Below are positions 1 to 8,304 of a stretch of DNA of 64,000 nt, in pieces. The DNA comes from Saprospiraceae bacterium. Lineage in GTDB: Bacteria; Bacteroidota; Bacteroidia; Chitinophagales; Saprospiraceae. A program made the translations under genes and the position numbers. The notes under the pieces are model-generated. The model had not been told where the DNA came from, did no database searches, and worked only from the letters and a program-made list of their open reading frames with translations. Where the stretch lies: contig JADKCF010000001.1 of NCBI GenBank assembly GCA_016714765.1, positions 124,001-188,000 of the forward strand, given 5' to 3'. The stretch's first letter is position 1, and the number at the start of each line of letters is the position of its first letter.

Positions 1-327
1 GAATTGGTCGTTGATTCTGAAAACTTTAATCACAGAAATAATTGATTTCACTTTTTTTACCATGTACAAACTTTCATCACCATGAAGTTGAGCATAATCC
101 AGATGGTAATGTTCGTTGATTCTGCAAATTTCTTTATAGGGCATATTTACAAAAACACCAACTTTAAATATCTCAAAAGGACCTGACTTCACAGGTATAT
201 CAGGCATCAATTGATCTACATATCTAGGTGACGGCTTATAAAAATTATAACCCACCATATTTATTTTTTCCTTGCATACGTCCAGTAAGTTCTCTCTATC
301 CTTTAAGCCACAAACTTTGATGATCAT
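1..327 (-). CDS. trpF: Phosphoribosylanthranilate isomerase, N-terminal part
   Basis: Tryptophan synthesis, isomerisation of phosphoribosylanthranilate. The 109 codons in the window carry the family start IKVCGLKDREN, the GYNFYKPSPRYV strand and loop, VGVFVN and the AQLHG motif. The ATG (327) overlaps the trpC stop by four bases (ATGA), so the two are translationally coupled. The gene runs off the left edge, and the C-terminal half, probably followed by trpB/trpA, is not visible. Confidence 0.9.
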   Translation of the reverse strand, partial: MIIKVCGLKDRENLLDVCKEKINMVGYNFYKPSPRYVDQLMPDIPVKSGPFEIFKVGVFVNMPYKEICRINEHYHLDYAQLHGDESLYMVKKVKSIISVIKVFRINDQF

Positions 328-1117
328 AATTTTGCCTTATTGATATTATTAATGAATTCGGCACAGGCAGCACCAGGGTCTTCAGTCTTCATAAAATTTT
401 CTCCTATCAGGAACCCATGATATCCTGCGGTTTTTAATTCGACCACCTGTGCAGCTTCATGAAGGCCACTTTCTGAGACCTTCACAGTATCGTGCGGAAG
501 CAACGGAAAAATATCTTTAGAGTAACGAATATCTGTTGTGAATGTTTTTAAATTTCGATTGTTAACTCCTATGTTCGCAATACGTTCGTGGTATTTTTTA
601 ATTTGATCAGCAGTATGAATTTCCATAAGGACTTCCAGTCCACAATCTGTGGCAACTTTTGAAAGCATATCAATTTCGGACTTACTAAGCACCTCTGCTA
701 TCAAGAGTATTGCATCTGCACCAATGCTCTTTGCTTCAATAATCTGGTAAGGGTCTATGACGAAATCTTTGCGGAGCAATGGGATATGCATATGCTGTCT
801 TGCCGATGTCATATCATCATCACTGCCACCAAAAAAATCTGCATCTGTCAGTATCGAACATGCTGAAGTTCCTGCTTTTTGGTAGGCTGTTGTGACTTTT
901 ACAGAATCAGCTATAAGGTTGATGTGCGGTTTGGATGGTGATTTTCTTTTAAATTCTGCAATGATACCACTCAGTCCATCTTTATTATATATGACGAAAG
1001 CGAATAACAATTTCGATTGAAGTATTCGCTTTTTATCAAACTAGCCTCACTGACTTTTGATTTTTTGTATGCGACTTCATCCGCTTTGTGGTTGACAATC
1101 TTCTCTAGAATGTTCAT
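324..1117 (-). CDS. trpC: Indole-3-glycerol phosphate synthase (reading frame broken)
   Basis: Closes the indole ring in tryptophan synthesis. The core has GIIAEFKRKSPSK, LLRKDFVID, ADAILLIAE, LEVLMEIH, IGVNNRNLKTF and VSESGL, typical of the TIM-barrel enzyme. The longest open frame starts at a TTG (1010) and lacks the N-terminal helix. That helix (MNILEKIVNHKADEV...) is encoded at 1117-985 in another frame, and its ATG overlaps the trpD stop (ATGA). Adding one base near 980-985 (TCA[A]TATAT) joins the frames into about 264 residues, the usual family length. This is probably a consensus deletion, although a real mutation cannot be excluded from sequence alone. Confidence 0.88.
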
Positions 1118-2112
1118 TTTGAATCTACATTTAATAGTTTAGAGAATGAGTTCATGGCTTGTCCACTGGCCAGAGCAATGCGAGCATCGTCCACACAGGT
1201 CAGAATATCCTTATCCTGATCAAAGCACTGTATAGCCAGGGCAGCATTGGCTATTACGACATCATTTTGTGCTTTGGTACCTTTGTTGGATAAAATATTG
1301 GTGAAAATCGAGGCTGCTTCAGATATGGTATTTCCGCCAAAAATATCTTCCTGCCTGTACTCGTGCATACCAAAGAACGAGGGATGGATGAGTGACTCAG
1401 ACCGATTTGTGATGATCTTTACTGGTCCAGTCAATGAAACTTCATCATACCCATCAACTGCATGTATGATGGCATATTTTTTAAGTGTTTGCTCATGCAA
1501 ATACTGGTATAGCCTGGCCAGTTTTAATGAAAAAACTCCTACACTCTGATGTTGAGGCCTGGCAGGATTCACCAGTGGTCCCAGCATATTAAAAAATGTT
1601 TTTACCCCCAACTCTTTGCGAATAGGACCAACAGACTTGAGGGCAGGATGGAAGAGCGGTGCATGCAAAAATGCAATTCTGGCAGTATCCATTTGTTTGC
1701 GCAGCGTATCCGTATCATTGGTAAATTTAAAACCCAGATATTCCAGGACGTTGGATGATCCGCTGATAGAAGAAACTCCATAATTACCATGTTTTGCCAC
1801 ATGATATCCTGCGCCTGCCACAACAAAAGAAGCCAGAGTGGAAATATTGAATGTGTTTTTACTATCACCTCCGGTACCACAAAGATCTATGATAGGCAGA
1901 TTCTCAAAGTCCACTTTGACACACAAATCCAGCAACGCATCTCTAAATCCTGCCAACTCGTCCACAGAGATATTCCTCATCAGATAAACACTTATGAAGG
2001 CTGCCAACTGTGAGGGATTATATTTATCCTTAGAGATGTTGATCAGCACTTCTTTAGCCTGTTCCTTTGTGAGTTTTTGATGATCAAAAAGTTGATTGAG
2101 TATATGCTTCAT
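1114..2112 (-). CDS. trpD: Anthranilate phosphoribosyltransferase
   Basis: Transfers phosphoribose from PRPP to anthranilate. The 332 residues match family length. The glycine-rich PRPP site DLCGTGGDSKNTFNIST, the KHGNYGVSS motif and GPLVNPARP are all visible. It sits between trpG and trpC in the trp operon, with a four-base stop/start overlap with trpC, so it is expected to be under the same attenuator upstream of trpE. Confidence 0.97.
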   Translation of the reverse strand: MKHILNQLFDHQKLTKEQAKEVLINISKDKYNPSQLAAFISVYLMRNISVDELAGFRDALLDLCVKVDFENLPIIDLCGTGGDSKNTFNISTLASFVVAGAGYHVAKHGNYGVSSISGSSNVLEYLGFKFTNDTDTLRKQMDTARIAFLHAPLFHPALKSVGPIRKELGVKTFFNMLGPLVNPARPQHQSVGVFSLKLARLYQYLHEQTLKKYAIIHAVDGYDEVSLTGPVKIITNRSESLIHPSFFGMHEYRQEDIFGGNTISEAASIFTNILSNKGTKAQNDVVIANAALAIQCFDQDKDILTCVDDARIALASGQAMNSFSKLLNVDSK

Positions 2113-2157
2113 TGTGTAATTCTGTTTTATAAGGACTTAGCTTAATGTTATTTCAAT

Positions 2158-2730
2158 TTATAGATTCAAAAAATTAGTCAGCATCATTCTTCCATCAGGT
2201 GTCATGATAGATTCAGGATGGAATTGCACACCATACACATGAAAGTTCTTGTGTCTGGCGGCCATGATTGCGTGATCATCATCGACAGCTGTAATCCATA
2301 AATCGTTGGGAAATGTCTCTGAATCTATTACCCAGGAGTGATACCTGCCTGCATCAAATTGCCTGCTAAGACCTCTGAATATTGGATCTGCTTTATCAGT
2401 CTGATGAATGGTTGTCTTCATACCATGAAATACTTTTGTCAGGTTTTTTAGACGTCCTCCGAATACTTCTCCTATGGCTTGTAATCCCAGACAAACACCA
2501 AATATTTTTTTGGTAGAACAATAAGTGCTGATAACCTCTTTTAGAAGGCCTGCTTCGTCAGGCAATCCCGGTCCAGGAGATAAAATGATGTAATCAAATA
2601 CCTCAAGGTCTTCTATTTTGAACTGATCATTCCTGAGTACGGTGACATGTCCGTCAATGATTTCATTGATCAGATGTACCAGATTGTAGGTGAATGAATC
2701 GTAATTGTCTATGATGACTACTTTTTTCAT
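2158..2730 (-). CDS. trpG: Anthranilate synthase component II (glutamine amidotransferase)
   Basis: Class I glutamine amidotransferase subunit supplying ammonia to TrpE. It shows DNYDSFTYNLVH at the N-terminus, the oxyanion strand ILSPGPGLP, the nucleophile motif GVCLGLQAIGE (Cys about residue 80) and the His-Glu pair in VQFHPES. Its 190 residues are normal for a stand-alone TrpG. It lies between trpE and trpD. A PabA role cannot be excluded, but position favours trpG. Confidence 0.95.
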   Translation of the reverse strand: MKKVVIIDNYDSFTYNLVHLINEIIDGHVTVLRNDQFKIEDLEVFDYIILSPGPGLPDEAGLLKEVISTYCSTKKIFGVCLGLQAIGEVFGGRLKNLTKVFHGMKTTIHQTDKADPIFRGLSRQFDAGRYHSWVIDSETFPNDLWITAVDDDHAIMAARHKNFHVYGVQFHPESIMTPDGRMMLTNFLNL

Positions 2731-2834
2731 CTATTGTTTATATTGATTTCATTAAAAAATAGTGGATTGATAATTATTAAATTTTATTTTTCATTTTAAT
2801 CTGCTCTACTTTTTACTACACAGCACCATATCCC

Positions 2835-4223
2835 TTATATCGTCTCACCCTTTTTCAAGGCTTTTTTTAATGCCGCCAACTTATTATGAACTTCCTGTAG
2901 CTCATTTTCGGCAACACTGTCTATGACAATGCCTGCTCCTGACTGATAATGCAATGTCCCGTTTATACTTAGAAATGACCGGATGATAATAGCATGATTG
3001 AGGTCACCATTGAGTTTGATCATCCCTAATCCACCTCCATAAAAGGCACGAGTGGTAGGTTCGTAGGTATCAATGAGTTGCAAAGCCTTGTATTTTGGCG
3101 CTCCGGAGAGGGTTCCTGCCGGAAAAGTATCTGCAAATATCTGATAGCCGCTTATCCCTTTTTTTATTTTGCCTATCACTTTCGACACCAAATGGATGAC
3201 ATGGCTAAAAAATTGCACATCTTTATATTTCGATACTGTTACTTGTTCACAATTTTTGCTCAAATCATTTCTGGCAAGGTCTACAAGCATGATGTGCTCT
3301 GCATTTTCTTTGGGATCATCCAAAAGCTTTTGAGCTAATAGCTGATCCTGTGTGTAGTCTCCGGTGCGTCTGAATGTCCCTGCAATGGGATGAATCTCAG
3401 CAATACCTTCATGCACCACCATCTGGGCTTCTGGAGATGACCCAAAAATCCTGTAACTACTATAATCAAAGTAAAAAAGATACGGACTCGGATTGATGGA
3501 TCTTAATGCACGATATACATTAAATTCGTCGCCTTTAAATGATTGCGAAAATCTTCTGGAAAGTACCATCTGAAAGACATCTCCTCTTTGGCAATGCTCT
3601 TTTGCCTTCTCGACAATATTGAGATAAAAAGAGTCACTCATATTTTCTTTTTCTGTACCTTCAGCATAAAATCCATAGGTCTGATGATCCTGGCGACTGA
3701 TGATGCTCATGATTTTGTCTAAACTTCCTGCCTCATCTTCCAATTTGTTTTCTAAAAGGTGCAATTCCTCAAAAAAGTGGTCAAAGGCTATGACGTATCG
3801 AAACAAATCGTATCTCAAAGCAGGAATTCCGTAATTGGGTTTGTTTTGGTCAAATGTAATACCTTCAAATTCCTGGACCATATCAAAGCCTGTATAACCG
3901 AATATACCATTAAAACGTGTGTTGTTATGATTGCACAATTGGATAGAGTGAAGCATGACCTCTACGGCTTTTACTGCGTCGTTCGCAATACTTTTGTACA
4001 TCTTGTTTTCTACATGGTTTTTTAGATTGTATTGTTTATCCGTATACTGAAGAGTAAGCAAAGGTTCGAAACAAATAAACGACAAACTGTCCTCTTTGCT
4101 GGAATAATCTGAACTTTCCAATAAAAGTATTTCAGGAAAATGTTCTCTCAGTTTTAAAAACATACTCACCGGTGTAGTGAGGTCTGAAAGTATTTTGATG
4201 GAATCTGTTTGGATATTTATCAT
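2835..4223 (-). CDS. trpE: Anthranilate synthase component I
   Basis: Chorismate-using subunit that makes anthranilate with TrpG. The 462 residues show the chorismate-enzyme core: RGDVFQMVLSRRFSQ, PSPYLFYFDY, SSPE, HPIAGTFRRTGD, ENAEHIMLVDLARND, FPAGTLSGAPK and the C-terminal GAGIVIDSV block. It is the first structural gene after the leader peptide and terminator at 4251-4376, so its transcription is predicted to be attenuated by charged tRNA-Trp. The 105-nt gap to trpG holds no obvious gene. Confidence 0.97.
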   Translation of the reverse strand: MINIQTDSIKILSDLTTPVSMFLKLREHFPEILLLESSDYSSKEDSLSFICFEPLLTLQYTDKQYNLKNHVENKMYKSIANDAVKAVEVMLHSIQLCNHNNTRFNGIFGYTGFDMVQEFEGITFDQNKPNYGIPALRYDLFRYVIAFDHFFEELHLLENKLEDEAGSLDKIMSIISRQDHQTYGFYAEGTEKENMSDSFYLNIVEKAKEHCQRGDVFQMVLSRRFSQSFKGDEFNVYRALRSINPSPYLFYFDYSSYRIFGSSPEAQMVVHEGIAEIHPIAGTFRRTGDYTQDQLLAQKLLDDPKENAEHIMLVDLARNDLSKNCEQVTVSKYKDVQFFSHVIHLVSKVIGKIKKGISGYQIFADTFPAGTLSGAPKYKALQLIDTYEPTTRAFYGGGLGMIKLNGDLNHAIIIRSFLSINGTLHYQSGAGIVIDSVAENELQEVHNKLAALKKALKKGETI

Positions 4224-4250
4224 CGTAAAGCATTTATCTGATTTAATATG

Positions 4251-4289
4251 AAAAAAAAAGCGACTTACCAGGAATCTGATAAGCCGCTT
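4251..4289 (-). terminator. trp attenuator terminator hairpin
   Basis: Two 14-nt arms (4276-4289 and 4258-4271) pair along their full length, with two G-U wobbles, around a 4-nt loop. They are followed on the minus strand by nine consecutive U residues (4259-4251). The hairpin lies between the Trp-rich leader ORF and trpE, the position of an attenuator. Upstream, AATACAAA inside the leader ORF (4357-4364) is complementary to TTTGTATT after its stop (4298-4305), a possible 1:2 stem. GATATAAG next to CTTATC could give a weak anti-terminator. No folding was computed. Confidence 0.88.
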
Positions 4290-4316
4290 ATATCTTTAAT
4301 ACAAAATGTTAGCTAC

Positions 4317-4376
4317 TCAACTCCCCGGTTTGAGATAAGAAGAATGCCACCACCAATTTGTATTCAGAAAATTCAT
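4317..4376 (-). CDS. trpL: trp operon leader peptide with three tandem Trp codons
   Basis: A 19-codon ORF, MNFLNTNWWWHSSYLKPGS, ends about 28 nt before the attenuator hairpin and about 93 nt before trpE. The three consecutive TGG codons (4347-4355) in so short an ORF are the signature of a ribosome-stalling leader: low tryptophanyl-tRNA would stall the ribosome there and favour readthrough into trpEGDCF. A weak -7 candidate (TTTCTTTG, 4394-4401) lies just upstream. Function is inferred from arrangement. Confidence 0.87.
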   Translation of the reverse strand: MNFLNTNWWWHSSYLKPGS

Positions 4377-4584
4377 TATTACTAAATTTGATGCAAAGAA
4401 AAGGACATTTTTTAATTTTCATACATTTTTTGTCAAATATTTTTCTATAATAGACTATGTCTTGCTGGTTATTTGTCTTATTTGAGATGACAATGCGGGC
4501 ATTAGTTTATGCTTTTATGTAGCTGATTGAGGTTAATTATGTAAGTTCATTTTAGAAATTAGGGAGATGAAAATATTACCTAGC

Positions 4585-4602
4585 TTATGATTAGAGTCAT
4601 AA
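4585..4602 (+). promoter_or_regulatory. Crp/Fnr-type operator of the nos operon
   Basis: Perfect palindrome TTATGA-TTAGAG-TCATAA (half-sites 6 bp, spacer 6), centred at 4593.5. A -7-like element CACCTTTG lies at 4623-4630, its G 36.5 bp from the centre. That places the palindrome near -41.5 if transcription starts about 6-7 nt after the element, leaving a leader of about 17 nt before the ATG at 4654. The same palindrome and spacing recur at 12996 and 15079. The site is predicted to activate cytochrome c-nosZ expression. Confidence 0.8.
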
Positions 4603-4653
4603 ATTATTTAAGGTTACCATATCACCTTTGTGTCAAAATAAAATCATACAATA

Positions 4654-5147
4654 ATGCGAACCTTTAAAATTCTTTTAGCCTTTGTTGCATTTAGCTTTAT
4701 TATAGCTTGCGGTGGAGGCAATCAAAAAACAGGAACAACTTCTGAAACTCCTGCAACATCTGCAAATAAAACACCTGCAGCTGATGCCACAAGTTATGAT
4801 CCTAAGCGCGGAGAAGGAAAATTTGACGAAACCAACGTCAAGGTAGATGCCACATTAAATGCGGCAATGGCCGATGCTGGCGAAAAAGCAGCGGGAGTTA
4901 AATGTACATCATGCCACAAAATGACAAATGAAAGACTGGTAGGTCCGGGATGGAAAGGTGTGACTCAAAGAAAAACACCTTTTGGATCATGAACTTCATT
5001 ACCAATCCTGACCCTATGATCGATAAGGACCCTGAACTTCAGGCTCAATTGGAACTTTGTCTCGTGCGTATGCCGAATCAAAGCCTTGCTGACGAAGAAG
5101 CCAGAAACATAGTGGAATTTATGCGTAAAAATGATGGTGTAAAATAA
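4654..5147 (+). CDS. Lipoprotein c-type cytochrome, probable electron donor to NosZ (reading frame broken)
   Basis: The N-terminal lipobox FIIAC marks an outer-leaflet or periplasmic lipoprotein. One haem site CTSCH lies about residue 85, followed by LVGPGWKGVTQRKTP. The downstream half (WIMNFITNPDPMIDKDPEL, then the methionine-ligand region VRMPNQSLADEEARNIVEF) lies in another frame from about 4983. Adding one T to the T4 run at 4980-4983 joins them into about 164 residues. The gene is 14 nt upstream of nosZ, a common arrangement in Bacteroidetes clade II nos clusters, so it is inferred to pass electrons to NosZ. Confidence 0.87.
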
Positions 5148-5161
5148 TAAAACCAATAAAT

Positions 5162-7150
5162 GTGAAAACCAATAAAATTCTTTTCTTAGCCTTCGCGGCT
5201 TTTATGACTATGTTTATCATGTCATGCCGCCCCAAAAATGCAGGAACTTCAGTAAAAGGAGATTCTGCTGTAAAGTCTTTTGTAGCTCCAGGCCAATATG
5301 ACGAATACTACAACTTTGTGAGTGGTGGTTTCAGCGGCCAAATGTCCGTTTACGGCCTTCCAAGTGGTCGATTGTTTAGAGTAATTCCGGTATTTTCTGT
5401 GGATCCTGAAAAAGGATGGGGATATAGCGAAGAGACCAAACCGATGCTCAATACTTCTCACGGATTTGTACCATGGGATGATCTCCATCACGTAGAGTTG
5501 TCACAGACTACAGGTGAGATAAATGGAAAATGGGCTTTTGCCAATGCCAACAATACTCCAAGGCTGGCAAGAGTTGATCTCAAAACATTCAGAACCGCTG
5601 AAATACTGGAATTGCCCAATAGTGGTGGTAACCACAGCTCTCCATTCGGTACTGAAAACTCAGAATATATTGTAGCAGGTACCCGATTCAGCGTACCAGC
5701 AGATTATTCCAACGGTGATGTGCCTATTTCCACTTATAAAGAGAATTTCAAAGGACACATTTCTTTTGTAAGTGTAAATAAAGAGTCTGGTCAAATGGAT
5801 ATTGCTTTCCAACTTAGGACACCAGGTGTCAATTTTGACCTTGCACGTTGCGGCAGAGACAAATCTCATGGATGGTTTTTCTTCTCTTGTTACAATACTG
5901 AACAAGCCAATACACTCCTTGAAGTAAATGCATCTCAAAAAGACAAAGACTTCATTATGGCTGTCAACTGGAAAAAAGCAGAAGAATATCTTAAAGCAGG
6001 TAAAGGAGTAAAACAAAAAGTAAAATATGCGCATAACGTTTGGGATGAAAGTACTCAAACAGGTACTTCTACCATAAAAAATGAGGTCACTGTATTAGAT
6101 GTTGCAGAATTAAAAGACATTTGTTATATGATCCCATGTCCTAAATCCCCACACGGTTGTGATGTGGATCCGACAGGTGAGTATATTGTTGGTAGTGGAA
6201 AATTAGCTGCCGTTATTCCAGTTTTCAGCTTTGATAAACTTCAAAAAGCAATAGCTGCCAAAGCATTTGATGGTGAATATGGAGGTATTCCCGTAGTAAA
6301 ATACGAAGAAGCTTTATATGGTGAAGTTAAAAAACCAGGTCTTGGACCATTACACACTGAATTTGACGGTAAAGGATTTGCTTATACTTCATTCTTCGTA
6401 TCTTCAGAAGTAGTCAAATGGAATATAAAAGACCTTACAGTTGTGGACAGAGTACCTACTTTTTACTCCGTAGGACACCTTTGTATCCCTGGTGGAAATA
6501 CCAGAAAACCATCACCTAAATATTTGATCGCTTACAACAAAATCACAAAAGACAGATATTTGCCTACAGGTCCAGAATTGACCCAAAGTGCACAATTGTT
6601 TGACATTAGTGGTGAGAAGATGCAAATGATCCTCGACTTTCCTACCATAGGTGAACCGCACTATGCACAAGCAGCACCTGCTGATCTAATCAGAAACAAT
6701 GGTCAGTTGAAGATTTATCCTATTGGTGAGAACAAACACCCAAGAGTAGCCAAAGGAGAAGCAGAAGCCAAAGTAGTGCGTGAAGGCAATAAAGTACACG
6801 TCTATATGACAGCTATCAGATCTCACTTTGCTCCTGACAACATCGAAGGTGTACGCATGGGTGATGAAGTATATTTCCATGTCACCAACTTAGAACAAGA
6901 CTGGGACGTACCCCACGGATTTGGTATCAAAGGAGCTAACAATGCAGAACTGTTGATCATGCCGGGCGAAACCACTACATTGAAGTGGGTTCCGGACAGA
7001 GTGGGTATGTTTCCTATGTACTGTACAGACTTCTGCAGTGCTCTGCATCAGGAAATGCAGGGATATGTAAGAGTATCTCCAACTGGAAGCAAAACACCTT
7101 TGACTTTCAGTGTAGGAAAGCAGGCTCCCGCTGAAAAACCTGCCCAATAA
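5162..7150 (+). CDS. nosZ: Nitrous-oxide reductase, clade II (Sec-type)
   Basis: Reduces N2O to N2 in the periplasm. GTG start; the ATG at 5160 is followed at once by a stop. The N-terminus is a Sec-type leader with a lipobox-like IMSC (Cys22) and no twin arginine, as in atypical (clade II) NosZ. CuZ-type His motifs are present: DDLHHVELS (H109/H110), GGNHSS, PHGCDVDPTG, GPLHTEF, GHLCIPGG and GEPHYAQA. The C-terminal cupredoxin has CuA ligands H585, C621, C625, H629 and M632 (CTDFCSALHQEM). Its 662 residues are normal for the family. It lies downstream of the cytochrome c gene and upstream of the maturation genes. Confidence 0.98.
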   Translation: MKTNKILFLAFAAFMTMFIMSCRPKNAGTSVKGDSAVKSFVAPGQYDEYYNFVSGGFSGQMSVYGLPSGRLFRVIPVFSVDPEKGWGYSEETKPMLNTSHGFVPWDDLHHVELSQTTGEINGKWAFANANNTPRLARVDLKTFRTAEILELPNSGGNHSSPFGTENSEYIVAGTRFSVPADYSNGDVPISTYKENFKGHISFVSVNKESGQMDIAFQLRTPGVNFDLARCGRDKSHGWFFFSCYNTEQANTLLEVNASQKDKDFIMAVNWKKAEEYLKAGKGVKQKVKYAHNVWDESTQTGTSTIKNEVTVLDVAELKDICYMIPCPKSPHGCDVDPTGEYIVGSGKLAAVIPVFSFDKLQKAIAAKAFDGEYGGIPVVKYEEALYGEVKKPGLGPLHTEFDGKGFAYTSFFVSSEVVKWNIKDLTVVDRVPTFYSVGHLCIPGGNTRKPSPKYLIAYNKITKDRYLPTGPELTQSAQLFDISGEKMQMILDFPTIGEPHYAQAAPADLIRNNGQLKIYPIGENKHPRVAKGEAEAKVVREGNKVHVYMTAIRSHFAPDNIEGVRMGDEVYFHVTNLEQDWDVPHGFGIKGANNAELLIMPGETTTLKWVPDRVGMFPMYCTDFCSALHQEMQGYVRVSPTGSKTPLTFSVGKQAPAEKPAQ

Positions 7151-7174
7151 TATTGGTCATACCAGTTTATAACT

Positions 7175-7213
7175 AAAAAAGGGGGCAGCGGGAATCATCT
7201 CTCTGCCCCTTTT
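7175..7213 (+). terminator. Hairpin with short U-run after nosZ
   Basis: AAAAAAGGGGGCAG (7175-7188) pairs with CTGCCCCTTTT (7203-7213) with one bulged G, ending in four U residues. Within the nos gene order it may act as a partial terminator or a 3' stabiliser, making cytochrome c-nosZ mRNA more abundant than the maturation genes. Confidence 0.6.
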
Positions 7214-7293
7214 AACTTCAAAAAAGATGTGGCTTTCAAAACAACAATTCTAACTTTTTGAAACAATCTTTTTAAAAATTTAAAATCATAATC

Positions 7294-8304
7294 ATGACAT
7301 CATTGTCTAAATCATCAGTCATAATGCTGATACTGGCTGGTATTTGTATTCTTTCAGCGATTTATTTTCCTATCTGGCGTATAGAACTGGATGCACCACA
7401 ATATCCTGAAGGTCTTGCTTTGCTGATTTATGCCAACAGACTCGGTGGAGAAGTAGAGATCATCAATGGTCTGAATCACTACATTGGCATGAAAACACTG
7501 CACGCAGAGGAGTTTATTGAGTTTACTGTGTTGCCTTATATTATTGGCTTTTTTGGAATATGGGCCATCATAGTCGGCTTGTATTTTAAAAGCAGAAGGT
7601 CAGTATTGATTTTACTGATCACATTCGCACTTTTCGGTGTCCTGGCGATGTATGACTTTTGGAGATGGGAATATGCGTATGGTCACGATCTGGACCCTAC
7701 CGCCGCTATTCAGATACCGGGGATGGCATATCAGCCACCATTGATAGGTTTCAAACAATTGCTCAACTTTGGAGCGTTTTCTATTCCCGACTTAGGCGGA
7801 TGGATGATGTTGACCGGTGGTGTTTTAATAGGACTTGTGTATGTGATTGAGGCTGGATTACTCAATAGATTTTTTAATAAAAACATTAAAACTATAGTCT
7901 GGATTCTGCCCTTAATAACCTTTATGTCATGCAGCCCAGATGGTCCTGAACCTATCACATTACATAAAGACACTTGTGCATTTTGTAAAATGAGCATCGC
8001 TGAAGACCACTTTGCAGCTGAACTCATCACAAAAAAAGGTCGGGTTTTCAAATTTGATGATATTATGTGTATGATAGAATTCAAAAATGAAAATCCTGAT
8101 AAGGAAGCTAAGAGCCACTATGTACATAATTATGCTGCGAAAAATGTACTGATACCAGCTGAAACTGCGCATTTTATCAAGGGTGGTGCACTGCGCAGTC
8201 CCATGGCAGGAAATATAGCAGCATTCAAAACGGAATTAGAAGCAATCGAATTCCAAAAACAATTACAAGCAGAAAAAATCGATTGGAATTCCTTAATCCA
8301 ATGA
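7294..8304 (+). CDS. nosL: Membrane protein fused to NosL copper chaperone
   Basis: The first about 195 residues form a membrane domain with hydrophobic segments near 10-30, 80-100, 105-122 and 165-190, and the conserved-looking stretch GLNHYIGMKTLHAEEFIEF. After a further hydrophobic segment ending in FMSC (C213), residues 214-336 are NosL-like, with the Cu(I) site C228-x2-C231-x-M233 (CAFCKM), FDDIMCMI and PMAGNIAAF. NosL delivers copper to NosZ. The FMSC segment looks like the signal/lipobox of a once-separate NosL, so this is a natural fusion or a junction created by an unseen indel. The stop overlaps nosD (ATGA). Confidence 0.85.
   Translation: MTSLSKSSVIMLILAGICILSAIYFPIWRIELDAPQYPEGLALLIYANRLGGEVEIINGLNHYIGMKTLHAEEFIEFTVLPYIIGFFGIWAIIVGLYFKSRRSVLILLITFALFGVLAMYDFWRWEYAYGHDLDPTAAIQIPGMAYQPPLIGFKQLLNFGAFSIPDLGGWMMLTGGVLIGLVYVIEAGLLNRFFNKNIKTIVWILPLITFMSCSPDGPEPITLHKDTCAFCKMSIAEDHFAAELITKKGRVFKFDDIMCMIEFKNENPDKEAKSHYVHNYAAKNVLIPAETAHFIKGGALRSPMAGNIAAFKTELEAIEFQKQLQAEKIDWNSLIQ

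Noticed and set aside
324..1010. trpC starting at TTG 1010 as a short protein
   Set aside because: The missing N-terminal helix is present in another frame up to ATG 1117, which overlaps the trpD stop; a frame break explains it better.
4377..4653. Canonical FNR box TTGAT-N4-ATCAA upstream of nos
   Set aside because: Not present; the palindrome found is TTATGA-N6-TCATAA with CRP-like spacing.
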